Shown: in pieces, positions 13,235 to 24,011 of the stretch | Layout: every line of letters begins with the position of its first letter | Position numbering within the stretch: the stretch's first letter is position 1 | Assembly (NCBI GenBank): GCA_013400155.1 | Contig: VXBM01001940.1 | Coordinates: 7,097 to 71,096, forward strand | DNA from: Helopsaltes ochotensis | Taxonomy: Eukaryota > Chordata > Aves > Passeriformes > Locustellidae | Direction: 5' to 3' | Length of the DNA: 64,000 nucleotides | Program-made: the position numbers and the translations under genes | Notes under the pieces: generated by a model | The model's input: the letters and a program-made list of their open reading frames with translations, nothing else | Told to the model about the DNA's origin: nothing | Database searches by the model: none

Positions 13235-14242
13235 TGTCACAGTTCAGGGGAGGGGAGCAGCTGCCTACTCTTTCTTTACCCGGGGTTTCTGGAGAACGGC
13301 AGAGATACCGCCAGTTTTGGACTGGGAAAGCAGGCTTGGGTGCAGCCCCTCACTGTCTTGACCTCAGCTTTCAGAGGGGAGAGAGGCTGCAGTCACTGTG
13401 GGGAGAATTTGTCACCACTGCAGGGTTCCATCTCCTGGTGCCTTTCTTCTACCATGAGTGGACTCTGCATTTGTACCGGGACCTTATTAACACCCTGCCT
13501 CTCCAAAAGAGGGACTTTTCGCCACCTGCTCGGGTGCCTCAGGGGAAAACCCCGGGATCCTGAGCCTGCCTTTCCCTGCCCTGCTGGGAGCTGGGTCATC
13601 ACTGCTCCGCCCCTGCCGCTTCCTCAGCGCTGCCCTGAGGTTTCGCTGCCCTGTAGCCCCGCAGCCCCTGCCTGCTGAGACACCCCGCCAGTCCAGCCAC
13701 AGCTCCAGAGCTCCTGATGCATCTCGGCCAGCACCCTGGGAGTTTTGCTCATTCCTGCCACCCCAGCCTGCTGTTTCCGAGGGTCCCGCTGGGACACCGC
13801 GATGGGCTCCTCCAGGGGTTTCTGAAGCAAAGCCTCTCCTCCATCCCTTCCCATCTCCGCCTGTCTGCCATTCCCGCCTGCTCCCTGCTCTGGCCCACAG
13901 CGCCCCCTGCAGGCGCGGGGGAAACCCCGGCCCCGCCCTGCCCGCCGGGAGCCGCCAGCGCCCCTGCCGGCCGTGAGCGGAACTGCACCGAGGGGAAAGG
14001 GCCTGGGGCCCAGGAGGGGTCGCTGGGTTTGTGGTTCTGCTTGTTGTCACTGCCATTGCTGTTGTTGTTTGTTTGCCTTGTTACACACACCAGCAGAGAA
14101 CTGTTACTGCTCTTCTCATAGCTCTGCCTGAAAGCCCCTTAATTTCAAAATTACAGTACTTCAGATGGAAGGGGGTTACATTTTAGATTCCAGGGGAGGC
14201 TCCTGCCTCCTTTGATAGACAGCAATCTTTCATACCAAGACA
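13235..14242 (-). mobile_element. ERV LTR, minus strand, about 1.0 kb
   Basis: On the minus strand it begins TGTCTTGGTATGAAAGA at 14242, a terminus I recognise from a frequent songbird LTR. It runs through 'GGCAGGAGCCTCCC' and 'TTTTGAAATTAAGGGGC', then a GC-rich body, and ends ...GTGACA at 13235, giving TG...CA termini. Its body accounts for the GC island at 13.2-14.1 kb and for the 100-190 codon open frames on both strands, which are not genes. No internal ERV sequence flanks it, so it is probably a solo LTR. The flanks (GAGG and ATTA) do not form a target duplication, so an edge may have been trimmed. Confidence 0.72.
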
Positions 14243-16429
14243 ATTATGTAGCTTGCTAAAAATGACCCAAGGACACAGCCAAATATTCTTAGTCCTTGCA
14301 GAAATCTAGTTTAGAATTTCCGGTTTATATATCCAGAGTATCTGTGTAGCAGAGTCTTCTGCTACACAGTGACCTTCTAAGCCACAGACTTCAGCTATCT
14401 TCCCTCACTTAGAAGATTGTTCATTCCACTTCTACCAACAATCCTAAAATATTTTCATATGCAAATCTTTCCATGGTTTCACCAGCCCAGCCCTATTCAT
14501 ACCCACACCAGTAAATCTATCCGTATATAATGAATACAGCAGTTGTAAGCAGGTTAAATATAGAAAAATACTGCAGTATGGTAATTTTGCCATCTTTATT
14601 CACATTGCAGGGTGACTTAAGACATAAATGGAAAACTTGCTGTAAGTTAGTAACCATTAGTAACCTAAAATACGCCCCCCATCTTCCATTAGTAACAGGG
14701 GGCAGAATCTACTGCTTCCTGGTTTTGGGAGGTAAAAAGTGATCATTTTGTTTTTCACTCCTGTTTACACTAAATATATTCCTTTCACATCTTCACCTTC
14801 AGCCTTATTAAATTTTTCTGCTTTGGCACAATTTTCATACATATGCATAATGTAGGTTCATCACAAGGCAGAGTGTCCATAGAATAAAGAAGTTCTAGGA
14901 ATTCTTCTGCCATAGAGCCTGTTCTCTCACATGATACTTCTCTTTTTGCTATTTTTTCCTAGAATCTAGAGAAAAAACCCTTTATTCTTGTTCCATGGGC
15001 TTGACTGCCTTTTGCTACACTCCTTGAAAACTCTCTTCTGTTGAGTTCTAGGACATCAGAGATCTGTTTGTAAGTCCCTCCTTTGGAGATGTCTTCCAGT
15101 TCATTGTCTATGTTTTGACTTTGGTGGCAGCATATGGGCTTCCCTATTTTCAACAGCCTTTAGTCACTTCTTACAAGATCATGGTATTAGATAACAATGT
15201 CACTCTGTGCATTGAAGATCTTTGACCTGGTGTGCCTACTAAAGTGGTGTAACTCTCCCTGTAAGACCACCATATTTATAAGGAAGAAGAAACTCTGTAT
15301 TGTTCTTCCTAGCTTAAATTAGTTTCTCATTCCAGATATATACAGTTCCACATTTCCAAGTTAGTCTGTTTTATTATCCAGTTCCAGATCACTTCTTGTT
15401 TCCTCTGTGGGCTGACAACCTTATCTTGATTGAACCTAGATTTCATATCTGTTTTAAAATTGTGCCAAATATGGGGAACAAACGCATTCAATTTTCTTGG
15501 GAAATAGCCCTGTGAATACTAGCATTACATTTTGCATTTAATCACAGCTACAATAGCCTCTGTTAAAGAAAGATGCCCAAAAGCCTGTAAAGAAAGCCTA
15601 TTGTCATTCAAAGTCTACCCAAATACCCAGGGCACAGCTTTTTACTTCTAAATCTCAGCTCTGAAAATAATGAAAGTTTAAAAAGTCTTGCTGAAGGTTA
15701 TCCTAAAATAAGCCCCCCATCTTCCATTTTTTCCATTTTTATTTTGGCCCTGGTTTCTGCATATTCTTTAGGTCATCAGTAAGAGCAATATATCATGATT
15801 AGTATCATAGACATAAGTGTCCCATGATATCATATTTCTTGAACTATATTTTTGGATCCTTGCTGACAATTTCTCTTAGTTGCTACAAAGGCTGATGGTG
15901 TTTTCTGCCTAGAATTCCACTATTCTTGTCTTCTCTTACTTTCACCTTTAACCCGTTACTTTCTGACTCTCATGGATCACCAATTTTTGTATGTTTATCC
16001 AATAAAGAACTTTCTGAGAAAGTAATATTCTCCCAAGTGTGATAGAACTTATTTCTCCAAACTCTTAAAGCAAACAGTCCTCTGCAAAGAGAAGAAGCAC
16101 ATTGTACCCCTTAGGAAATAAGAAAGCTGACATGTTGATCATTAGACTCAGCACATGCTGCCTCTTGGCTGAATATCATGCAAAACAAAACTGAGTAAAT
16201 AATGGGGTATGATGATGTGAGTAAACACCTCAGTGCCAGGAAGCCTGGGTGTATTGTGCTGGCAGAGGAGAAAAGACTCAGAAAGGACATGGAGAAGCTA
16301 TGAAGTTTCACAGCTGATGGTAAGAATGAACATAAAGCAGATAGCTACTGGAGATATAAAAAAGAAATACTAGGATTAGGATACAAAGGCATCCTTCCTT
16401 CATCAACTCAGAGGAGACAATCTTTTGCA
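14243..16429. other. Anonymous AT-rich DNA with a 27-bp repeated motif
   Basis: No gene was recognised. A 27-bp motif occurs twice with one mismatch, at 14664-14690 and 15702-15728, both copies carrying the core GCCCCCCATCTTCCATT. The spacing is 1,038 bp. Confidence 0.45.
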
Positions 16430-16893
16430 TTTGCACATTCAAAAGGATTTTTAAAAGTTTTGAGAGGCACTGGAAAATTGGAGTGGATCCAGTTTGGGGG
16501 CAACAACATGATCATAGCATATGGGGAACTTAGCATGTGGTGAAAGGTTGAAGGAATTGTGTTTGCTCTGCCAGGGAACAATGAATTTAAGAAGATCAAA
16601 GAATCTTGTATCTAAAAGGCATTTATAGAGTAGAAGCTCTTCTTTCTTCACAGTGATGCATGGTGACAGGACAAGAGGGAAAGGGTACAAACTGCTACCT
16701 GAATAGAAGAAAAATATTACAAAATATCACTAAAATATTGGAATGGTTTGCTCAGAGAAGTGGTAGACTCTACCTCGTTGAAAATATTTATGTCTTAGTT
16801 GACAAGGCCCTGGATAATCTAACCTAAAGACTAAAAGGTTGGATCAGATGATTTCTAAAGGTCTCTTCCAACCTAGACTTCTCTATCATTCTG
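16430..16893 (+). mobile_element. CR1 LINE 3' region, plus strand
   Basis: Landmarks of the CR1 3' coding end and 3' UTR appear on the plus strand: 'GTGACAGGACAAGAGGGAAA', 'GCTCAGAGAAGTGGTAGA', 'GGTTGGATCAGATGATTTC' and the terminal 'GGTCTCTTCCAACCTAGA'. The 3' end is near 16893. The left part (16,430-16,640) is strongly diverged. The piece is older and more mutated than the CR1 copies at 2.8 and 55 kb. Confidence 0.82.
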
Positions 16894-17983
16894 CGTCTCA
16901 TACTAGATCTGAGTTTAGCATAATAAAAATTGTAGAATAAGGCTAATTTTAAAGGTTATGTTAAAAATTGACATACATTTAACATTTCAAAACAAAACAT
17001 ATATTTTTAAATTATCTTCTTTTTACAAGGGTAAACTGTTTGGCAGTTTTTAAAAAAATGTAGAGTTCCAGGCCAGTATGCTCAGTTCTTCAGCCAGCCA
17101 TTCTCCACTCTCATCTTAAACCTCTCTGCCTTCTAAGTAGCTCTGACAACCTGTCTCTCTCACATGTCTATCTGTGAATCAAGAATAAGATGCTGTGATC
17201 TTCAGGTAATGTAAAAGAGTGACTTGGATTAAAATGTTTATTGCAGAAGCAATCAGAAAATATAATTTTGTAAAAACTGGATTTTAATTGTTTTGATTGT
17301 ATTCCATTGTGGCTGGTGTCACTACACGTATTTTATTGTGCCTCCTCCTCGATTCTAACTGCTCACACCTCCTTTATTTTGAGTCCTCCAATATTTCCTT
17401 TGTTAGTTTTAGTCATCAAGTCAGCTAGCACTTCCATTTTGCTGCCTCTTATTTCCTACTCCTTATACTATCATTTCTCCTAAAATAGTTAATTGGTTCT
17501 CACACCTCACTCCAGTGATGTGCCCTCAACCTCACCGCTATTTGGACCAGATCCTTCTCTGTGATCTTCTACACCAAATCTCTTTGTTGATTTCTGCCCC
17601 TCATTTGTGCCATTCCGAAGACTTAAAATTCAACAGTGTCTCTCAATTTTGCAGTGCATCTGCTGTTTACTTCTGACAGTGTAACGTTTATTTGGATTAT
17701 TGTCTACAGTTATAGTGTCTTTTATACTGTAAACTCTCGATCATTTCATCATTAGTTTTTGCCTTCTGTGAGATCACAAACACTATCTTCCATCTCTGAA
17801 GTCTCATGTTCTTTTTGTCATGGAGTTAAGAAGGCCAAGTTATTTCTCTCTTCTGCGTATTTTTTCAAATTTAATGTTTGTATATCTGTAGAATAACTGT
17901 GCTTCTTTTCCCTATTCAAGTGATGATTTTACAGTCTTTTCTGCAGCCACCGTTGACTCCACTTGAGGATTCATGAAGTTTTT
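16894..17983. other. Anonymous DNA
   Basis: No gene or recognisable repeat was seen. The interval 17,060-17,560 is pyrimidine-rich on the plus strand, but nothing specific could be named. Confidence 0.4.
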
Positions 17984-18042
17984 AGAATCATGGAATCGTA
18001 GAAGTATTTGAATTGGAAGGGACTTTAAAGAGCATCTAGTTA
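17984..18042 (-). mobile_element. CR1 LINE 3' tip, short fragment
   Basis: About 60 bases match the reverse complement of the CR1 3' terminus: AGAATCATGGAATCGTAGAA, then 'AATTGGAAGGGACTTTAAAG' and 'CATCTAG'. The match stops abruptly at about 18,042. Confidence 0.8.
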
Positions 18043-18863
18043 TAAATGTATAAGTTATAGAACTGTAGGGTTCTCCTCGCCTTTTCCATCATGCCCAGTC
18101 ACAGTCTTCCTTTTTGCTATGCTCTTGTCTTCTTTACTAAAACATTTGCTCTACAAAAACCTTTGCTCTTATCCTGTTGCCATCTTCAGGTCCATGATAT
18201 GCTCTCAATGGAGAAGAGGCTAAGCAGCAGTCATTGGACAAGATGAATGGAGCTTCTGCAGGACCGTCTCAGCTATTCACAATGTGCTCTTATGCTGCTC
18301 TCCAGGCCAGGATTCTTACGTTTGTACAGAGCATTTCAACATCTAATCACCTCAACTCTCTCAGGGAGGAACTCCTCTGTTTACTCAAGAAAAGTTGAAG
18401 AGGGAAATACCCAAATGCTAATGGTCTGTCTCTCTCTGTCCTGGAGTAGACTTTAGGTCACCAATCCTTTTTCCTAATTCGTTGAGTAGTGCTGTTTTAC
18501 TACCTGCACAGTGATCTTTTCAAAACCACACTTTTGAATGGCACTTCCTATGTCAGCTTTTCTTCAAACAAAATCATTGGGTGCATTCTCCACAACTGCA
18601 GCAATTGCAAATTTAGAATAAAATATGAGGCAGCCTGGCACAGCCTTAGCTACAAACTGCCTGGGGACCATAATAGTTTTGGTATGACTTAGATCAGCCT
18701 GAAGATGATCTCAATGACCTCTATCTATTTCATGGGAACACCTACATTGGGTAAAGATCAAGGGAATACTTACATATTTTGCTCTTCCTTACCTCTCTGG
18801 TCATGATTCCTCCCTAACCAACCTCTCCTACAATAAGATATAGCAGATGGTGGTGTAGCACAC
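18043..18863. other. Anonymous DNA
   Basis: Nothing recognisable lies between the CR1 tip and the LTR. Confidence 0.4.
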
Positions 18864-20386
18864 TGTGTTGGTTTTGTTTAGCTTGATCTTTTGGTGAGGA
18901 GTAAAGAAACCAGCCACTGAAGCCATTTCTTCTGTAGGAAGCTGCTAGAAGCTTCCTCTGTGTCTGGCAAAGTCAATCACGGGGTGGCTCTGAAAATAAA
19001 CATACTGCCAAGCCAATTAAAGTAGTTGGTTAGGCTTCTGTGATGACATATTTAAGAAACAAAAAACCCCACGTGCAATTCCTCTTTCCTCCTCTCCTCC
19101 CAGGGCGGCCGCCAGGGCCCTTCCCAGCCCTATCTCAGCACGGTCCGCAGAGAGCTGTGCCTGCCTGGCGCTTTTCCCTGGCCGTGCTGAGGGCAGCAGG
19201 GCAGGGGCGGCGGCAGCAGCTTCTCCTTTTCGGTGCCCCGCAGGAAGAGAGGCCCCGAGCGGAGCCGGCGCCACCCGCGGCGGCCGGCAGGGACCCCGTG
19301 GCCGACAGCGAGGGCGTGGGGAGCCATTCCCCGACGCCGAGCCCTGACAGGAGCAGCCTTTCAGCACTGCTGAACCCTACGGGAACTTTTCAATTGATAG
19401 ACCTTGAGAACAAACCGACCTACGGACACCAATTCTCTCCCGAGTCAGAGAAAAGGGAAAGGTGAGGACACGTGAGGAGAACAACATGGCGACACCAAGG
19501 TCGGTGGAAGGAGGGAGGGGCAGGAGCTGCTCTGGGTGTCGGAGCTGCGATTCTTCTGCAAGCCATGATAAAGACTGTAGTACAACAAACAAACTGTTTC
19601 CTTGTAATTCATGAAGTGCAGGGGAGATGCAGAGGTCCACTCGCAGCCCGTGAGAAAAGGTGTTCAAGCTGGAGCGTATGGGTGCTGAAAAGCTGTAATC
19701 TAGTGGGAAACTCGAATAGAGAGAGAGAGAAGATAGGGAAAGAGAACCCTTGCTTCCAAACCAGAACAACTCATCCTTAAAATACTATACCCCAGAACTG
19801 AAATGACCCACACCATGTAGTTTGAGAGTACTATTTTGTCTGTGGGAGGACTGCTTCTCCTGAAAATTAGAACTACATTGGAGAAATCCACAAAAAAGTG
19901 TCTCCCGTAGGAAAGACCCCCTGATATAACAGAAGAGATTCCTCTCCCTAAGCAAACTGAAGAAAGATCTTTAGAAGTCACATACTGACTAAAAACGCCA
20001 TGTTTTGTCTCCCTGCATTGTCAGTGGGAAAGAAAGAGGGAAGATGGGAAGAAAAGAGGGCTAAGACTCTTACATACATCTACTGCAGCAGGTGCTGAGG
20101 ACATAAAGTATCTCTGTAAAAATTCATAGATCCAGTTCAGGAATGGCCTGGGAGTTAAGTCTTTGTCACGCAAGGAAGAGGAGAAAGAGCGGAAGATGGT
20201 GGGCTGTTTGGCATCTTCTCTTTGAGAAGGGAAGAAGAAATTGTGAAACCTAAAGTAAAAATAGATGAAAAAAATGGTTGTATTTATCCAGCCTGTTGAG
20301 GATGACAATATTACTTCAGAGGCCAAGTTGTAGAGGAGCAGTTCTTGATTCACAAAGCTTCAGTGATCTGTCCATGTAACATCACA
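18864..20386 (+). mobile_element. ERVL-type LTR and adjoining ERV-derived sequence
   Basis: It starts TGTGTTGGTTTTGTTTAG, a typical start of a large avian ERVL LTR group, followed by 'GAAGCTGCTAGAAGCTTCC' and 'GACATATTTAAGAA'. The first of these matches the reverse complement of the end of the LTR at 22,905-24,006, so the two are relatives in opposite orientation. The GC-rich middle (19,090-19,560) and the 'CCACTCGCAGCCCGTGAG' segment at 19,637-19,654 fit the minisatellite-like body of this group. The right half (19,700-20,386) is purine-rich and could be LTR 3' part or leader, so the end, placed at a CATCACA, is uncertain. Open frames of 100-141 codons inside are not genes. Confidence 0.62.
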
Positions 20387-22904
20387 AGTTATTTCATCTG
20401 GAAGAATGACTAAAGAAACTAAGGTCATATCAAATACAAAACAAAAAAAAAGTTACTGAGGAAAATAAGGAATATGTAAGTGCTCAGGATGTTGTACAGG
20501 CTGTCTGTGCAATAAAAAATCCCGCAGCCATATGGATGAGAATAGCTTTGCCTCAAGGAGGAATTTAATTTAGGGACCAGAGATCCATAAAAACATATTT
20601 TTTCACAATTATGTAACTTTTTGTTTGCTTACTCAGAAGTGACAGTGTGTTAATTGACCTACAATACATGAAAAAGAATCCTTTCTATTAACTGGTATCA
20701 ATAACAATAAATTTACAGCATACTCTCATGGAAAACAGCATAGAAATAGGAATAAATGTGATATGACAGAAAATGACTATTTTCTTATTCTCTTGTGGAA
20801 ATTACAGCGTAAATGCCTTTTTAAGATGGTCTAAAATTAAAAATTGGAGTGGGTCCAGTTGTATTAAAAGAATCAGGTGAACTTCAAATTCTCTTTTTCT
20901 GAAAAGATAAGGTGCACTCCTTTTTGAGCCAGCCCAGCTCAAACAGTGAGGGAAATAAGGGAATTACTGTGCAATATCTTCCGTGTGATGGAAGATTTGC
21001 CCCTTTTGCCCCAATGAACTAGGTCTGAACCTGAAGTATGCAGAAAGACATGATAGGGAGACAAAAAAAGACTGTAGAAAACAGAGTAGAAAACTTTTAA
21101 GCATCACAAGTAAAACTTGTTTGAATTTGTTAAGTGCTAGTTTATGGATGCAAGACATGCAGCAATCTAAACTGTGATGGGATTTGACAAAGGATTATGA
21201 AAATGAAACATTTCCTGCAGTTTCTGTGCTCATTTTGTGTGAATTTTCTGCTTTTTATTGATTTTTATCTGCTTTATTGAAAAATAAATCTTGAATTCAT
21301 GCCTGAGCATCTTGGCATTTTAGTGTGAAAAATTTTGCTCTGATCCAGTGATTTGAGTTGCTTGTATTTAGGCAGCTCCAGGAAAAAAATCCTTGAAATA
21401 CTGGGAATAATATAAAAATGTATTATCACTGTCAAACTATCAAAAAGAAATCAAACTTTCAATATATAGCTAATAATACTACAATCTACAAAGCTGCTAT
21501 AATGCATCATGTCCAAGACATGCTACAAACCCAGTAGTATTTCTGAACAAAGAACCTTTGAGAAAACAACCTTTCATCAGAAATCCTGGTAAACTTACAC
21601 CAGTCAACGTATTAAAATTGTAACAGATGCTACTCTTAAATCTCACTAAATTTGCTATATTTTGGTGTTTCCTCTGGGAGTTCATATTTCCCCATGAAAA
21701 TATAGCAAAATCAAAACCAAAGAAATCTTGAAATCTCTTTTATGCTTTAAATAATGTTTCATTTGTAATTACTCTTTGAGCCATGTAGAACAGGGTATTT
21801 TTAACCTTTCTTTCACCATCCTCCAAGTAGTTGTTAAAACAAAAAGGAAGCAATTGAGGTATCACTTACACAGAAGACAACTCAATTTGTTGCAAGGTAA
21901 TCTGCCCATGCCAGAGTATACAGTAAGGTCTCTGTACCTCTTTTAACATATTGCTTCTGAGTGAAATTTTTAGTTGCAAAATTTAAAGCTTTGTATACTT
22001 TTTGCTGAATTATTAAACTTTTAAAAATAAACTGTTTAGTCCACCGTTTCAACGGCTACTTTAGTCCTTGATATAATAGAGCTTCTCTATTATGCAAAAT
22101 ATACAGAAACCACAATTTCCCTTTCTATTCAAACAGATTTTAAATGAAATTCACTTGAATGGGCTAATCTTTGTTATATTTGAAATCTTATAAATTGTTT
22201 ATATTTTCTTCTTCTTGTCATGGTTCATATGAACTTATTTTAGAGGTATATGAATGATCATGCACATGAAAAAGCAGCTAATTTTCTTAACCTTTTGGTC
22301 AGACAACACTTTCAGATGATTGAGATTGAGTAAAATTTTCTGTTTTACTGGAAAATAATTACTATTCTGCCAAAAATGAAAGTGGCATTTAAGAGGAAAG
22401 ATTTATCTTTAGTTAAAAGCCTTTTAGGAGGATAGCTTTGTTAATTACATGAAACATTTTTCTCTTTTGTTGTTAGTTGCTCTCCTTCTCCTCAGTTTGT
22501 GTATAATTCTTTATTTTTCCAAATATTTACTGCTCTTTAGATTTTTATAAAAGGAAAGGGGGGAAGGTGATTGGACCATGTGTTTGGTGAGAATTAGCTA
22601 CAATACACTATTGTTAAGAAAGTAACTAGATGCTTAACTTAAATATTTGATACTCTCCGTTACAGTGAAAAACTCTCTTTAAATCACAGATAAAGCAAAG
22701 TCAGAGGAAAGGCATGAATTGTGAAGTGAGGAAGTAATCTGAGTGCAGGTTTTTGAGATATCTAACTACCCACACAGGAATTATGCTAAAACTGGAGCTA
22801 GTTTCAGGTTTAATATCTTTCACAGAAGGTTGGACCTTCTGAAATCCAAGGCAAGGTAGAACTCACAAATGGCTTTTTGTTTCATGAGGGTGTAACTGCA
22901 TTGG
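20387..22904. other. Anonymous AT-rich DNA between two opposing LTRs
   Basis: No ERV coding motif, gene or RNA gene was recognised in this 2.5 kb. The lack of gag, pol or env remnants argues that the LTRs on either side are independent insertions and not the two ends of one provirus. Their opposite orientation argues the same. Confidence 0.5.
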
Positions 22905-24011
22905 TGTGGTAGGCTGACCCTGGCTGGATGCCAGATACCCACCAAAGCCACTTTACCTCTCCTCTCTGCAAATGGACAGGAAAGGAAATACAATTATGAC
23001 TTAAGTTCATGACATTAGCTAAGGACAGGGAGAGATTCACACACAGATTATTGTCATGGACTTGACTTGGATATTAACTGAATTTATTACCAATCGAAAT
23101 CAGAACAGGAAATGAGAAGTAAAACAAATCTTAAAAACCACCTTCCCCACAACTTCTTCCTCCTTTCTGGGATCACTTCCTCCCCTCCAGCAGCCCAGGG
23201 AGACAGGAATGGGGGTCATGTTCAGTTCATCATAGGTTGTTCCTGCCACTGGTCAGGGAGAGGAGTTATTTCCCTGCACCAGCATGGGGTCCTTCCCACA
23301 GGAGATCTTCAGGAACTTCTCCAGTGTGAGTCTTTCCCATGGGCTGCAGCTCTTCATGAACTGCTGCAGTGTAGGTCCCTCTCCACAGTGTGCAGTCCTG
23401 CAGGCACAGCCAGCTCCAGCATGGGTTGCACATGTGATCATGAGTCCTACCAAGAAACCTGCTCCAGTGTGGGATCTCTTCTCCACAGGTCTGCAGGTCC
23501 TTGCCAGGAATCTGCTCCAGCACAGGCCTCCCAGAGGCTCACAGCCTCCTCTCAGGCCTCCACCTGCTTCAGTGTGGGGCTTCTCCATGGGCTGTGAGTG
23601 GACCTCTGCATCCCCATGGACCTCCAAGGGCTGCAGGGCCACAGCTGCTTCAGCAAGGACTGGAGAGTGGCTGGCAGAGGAATCCCTGCTCCAGTGCCTG
23701 GAGCTCCTCTTCCCCCTTGTTCTTCACTGACCATGATGTCTGCAGAGTTTTTCCTCTCACAAATTCTCATTCTGCTCTATCTGAGCATATTTATAACTAC
23801 ACAATATTTTTTCCTCTTCTTAAAATATGTTATCACAGAGGCATTACTACTGTTTCTGATTGGCTTGGCCTTGGCCAGCAGTGGGTCTATCCTAGTGCTG
23901 TCTGGCATTGGCTCCATTAGACATGTGAACCTTCCAACAACTTCTCCCAGAAACTATCCCTGTAGCCTTCTCTGATACCAAAACCTGGCCATGCAAACCT
24001 AGAACAACTGG
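22900..24011 (-). mobile_element. Solo ERVL-type LTR with 5-bp target duplication
   Basis: The LTR spans 22905-24006 with TG...CA ends: plus-strand TGTGGTAGGCTGACCCTGG on the left and ...CTAGAACA on the right. It is flanked by ATTGG (22900-22904) and ACTGG (24007-24011), a 5-bp duplication with one mismatch, as expected for ERVL. Minus orientation is set by TATAAATA (23788-23795) upstream of AATAAA (23083-23088) in minus reading. The body carries the degenerate repeated phrase 'CTGCTCCAGTGTGG / CTCCACGGGCTGCAG' of this family, which produces the overlapping 120-160 codon open frames here. There is no internal region, so it is a solo LTR left by recombination. Confidence 0.87.

Noticed and set aside
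13234..14121. CpG-rich block with frames of 100-190 codons as a host CpG-island promoter or gene
   Set aside because: The block has LTR termini and family landmarks of a minus-strand ERV LTR.
14613..14643. 31-nt exon-like segment between an ATTGCAG acceptor and GTAAGT
   Set aside because: The length breaks the reading frame and the exon-side donor context (TGCT) is weak; weaker than the 30,451 candidate.
23112..23975. Several 120-160 codon frames on both strands as a protein gene
   Set aside because: The repeats inside are the minisatellite-like body of a solo ERVL-type LTR with a target duplication.
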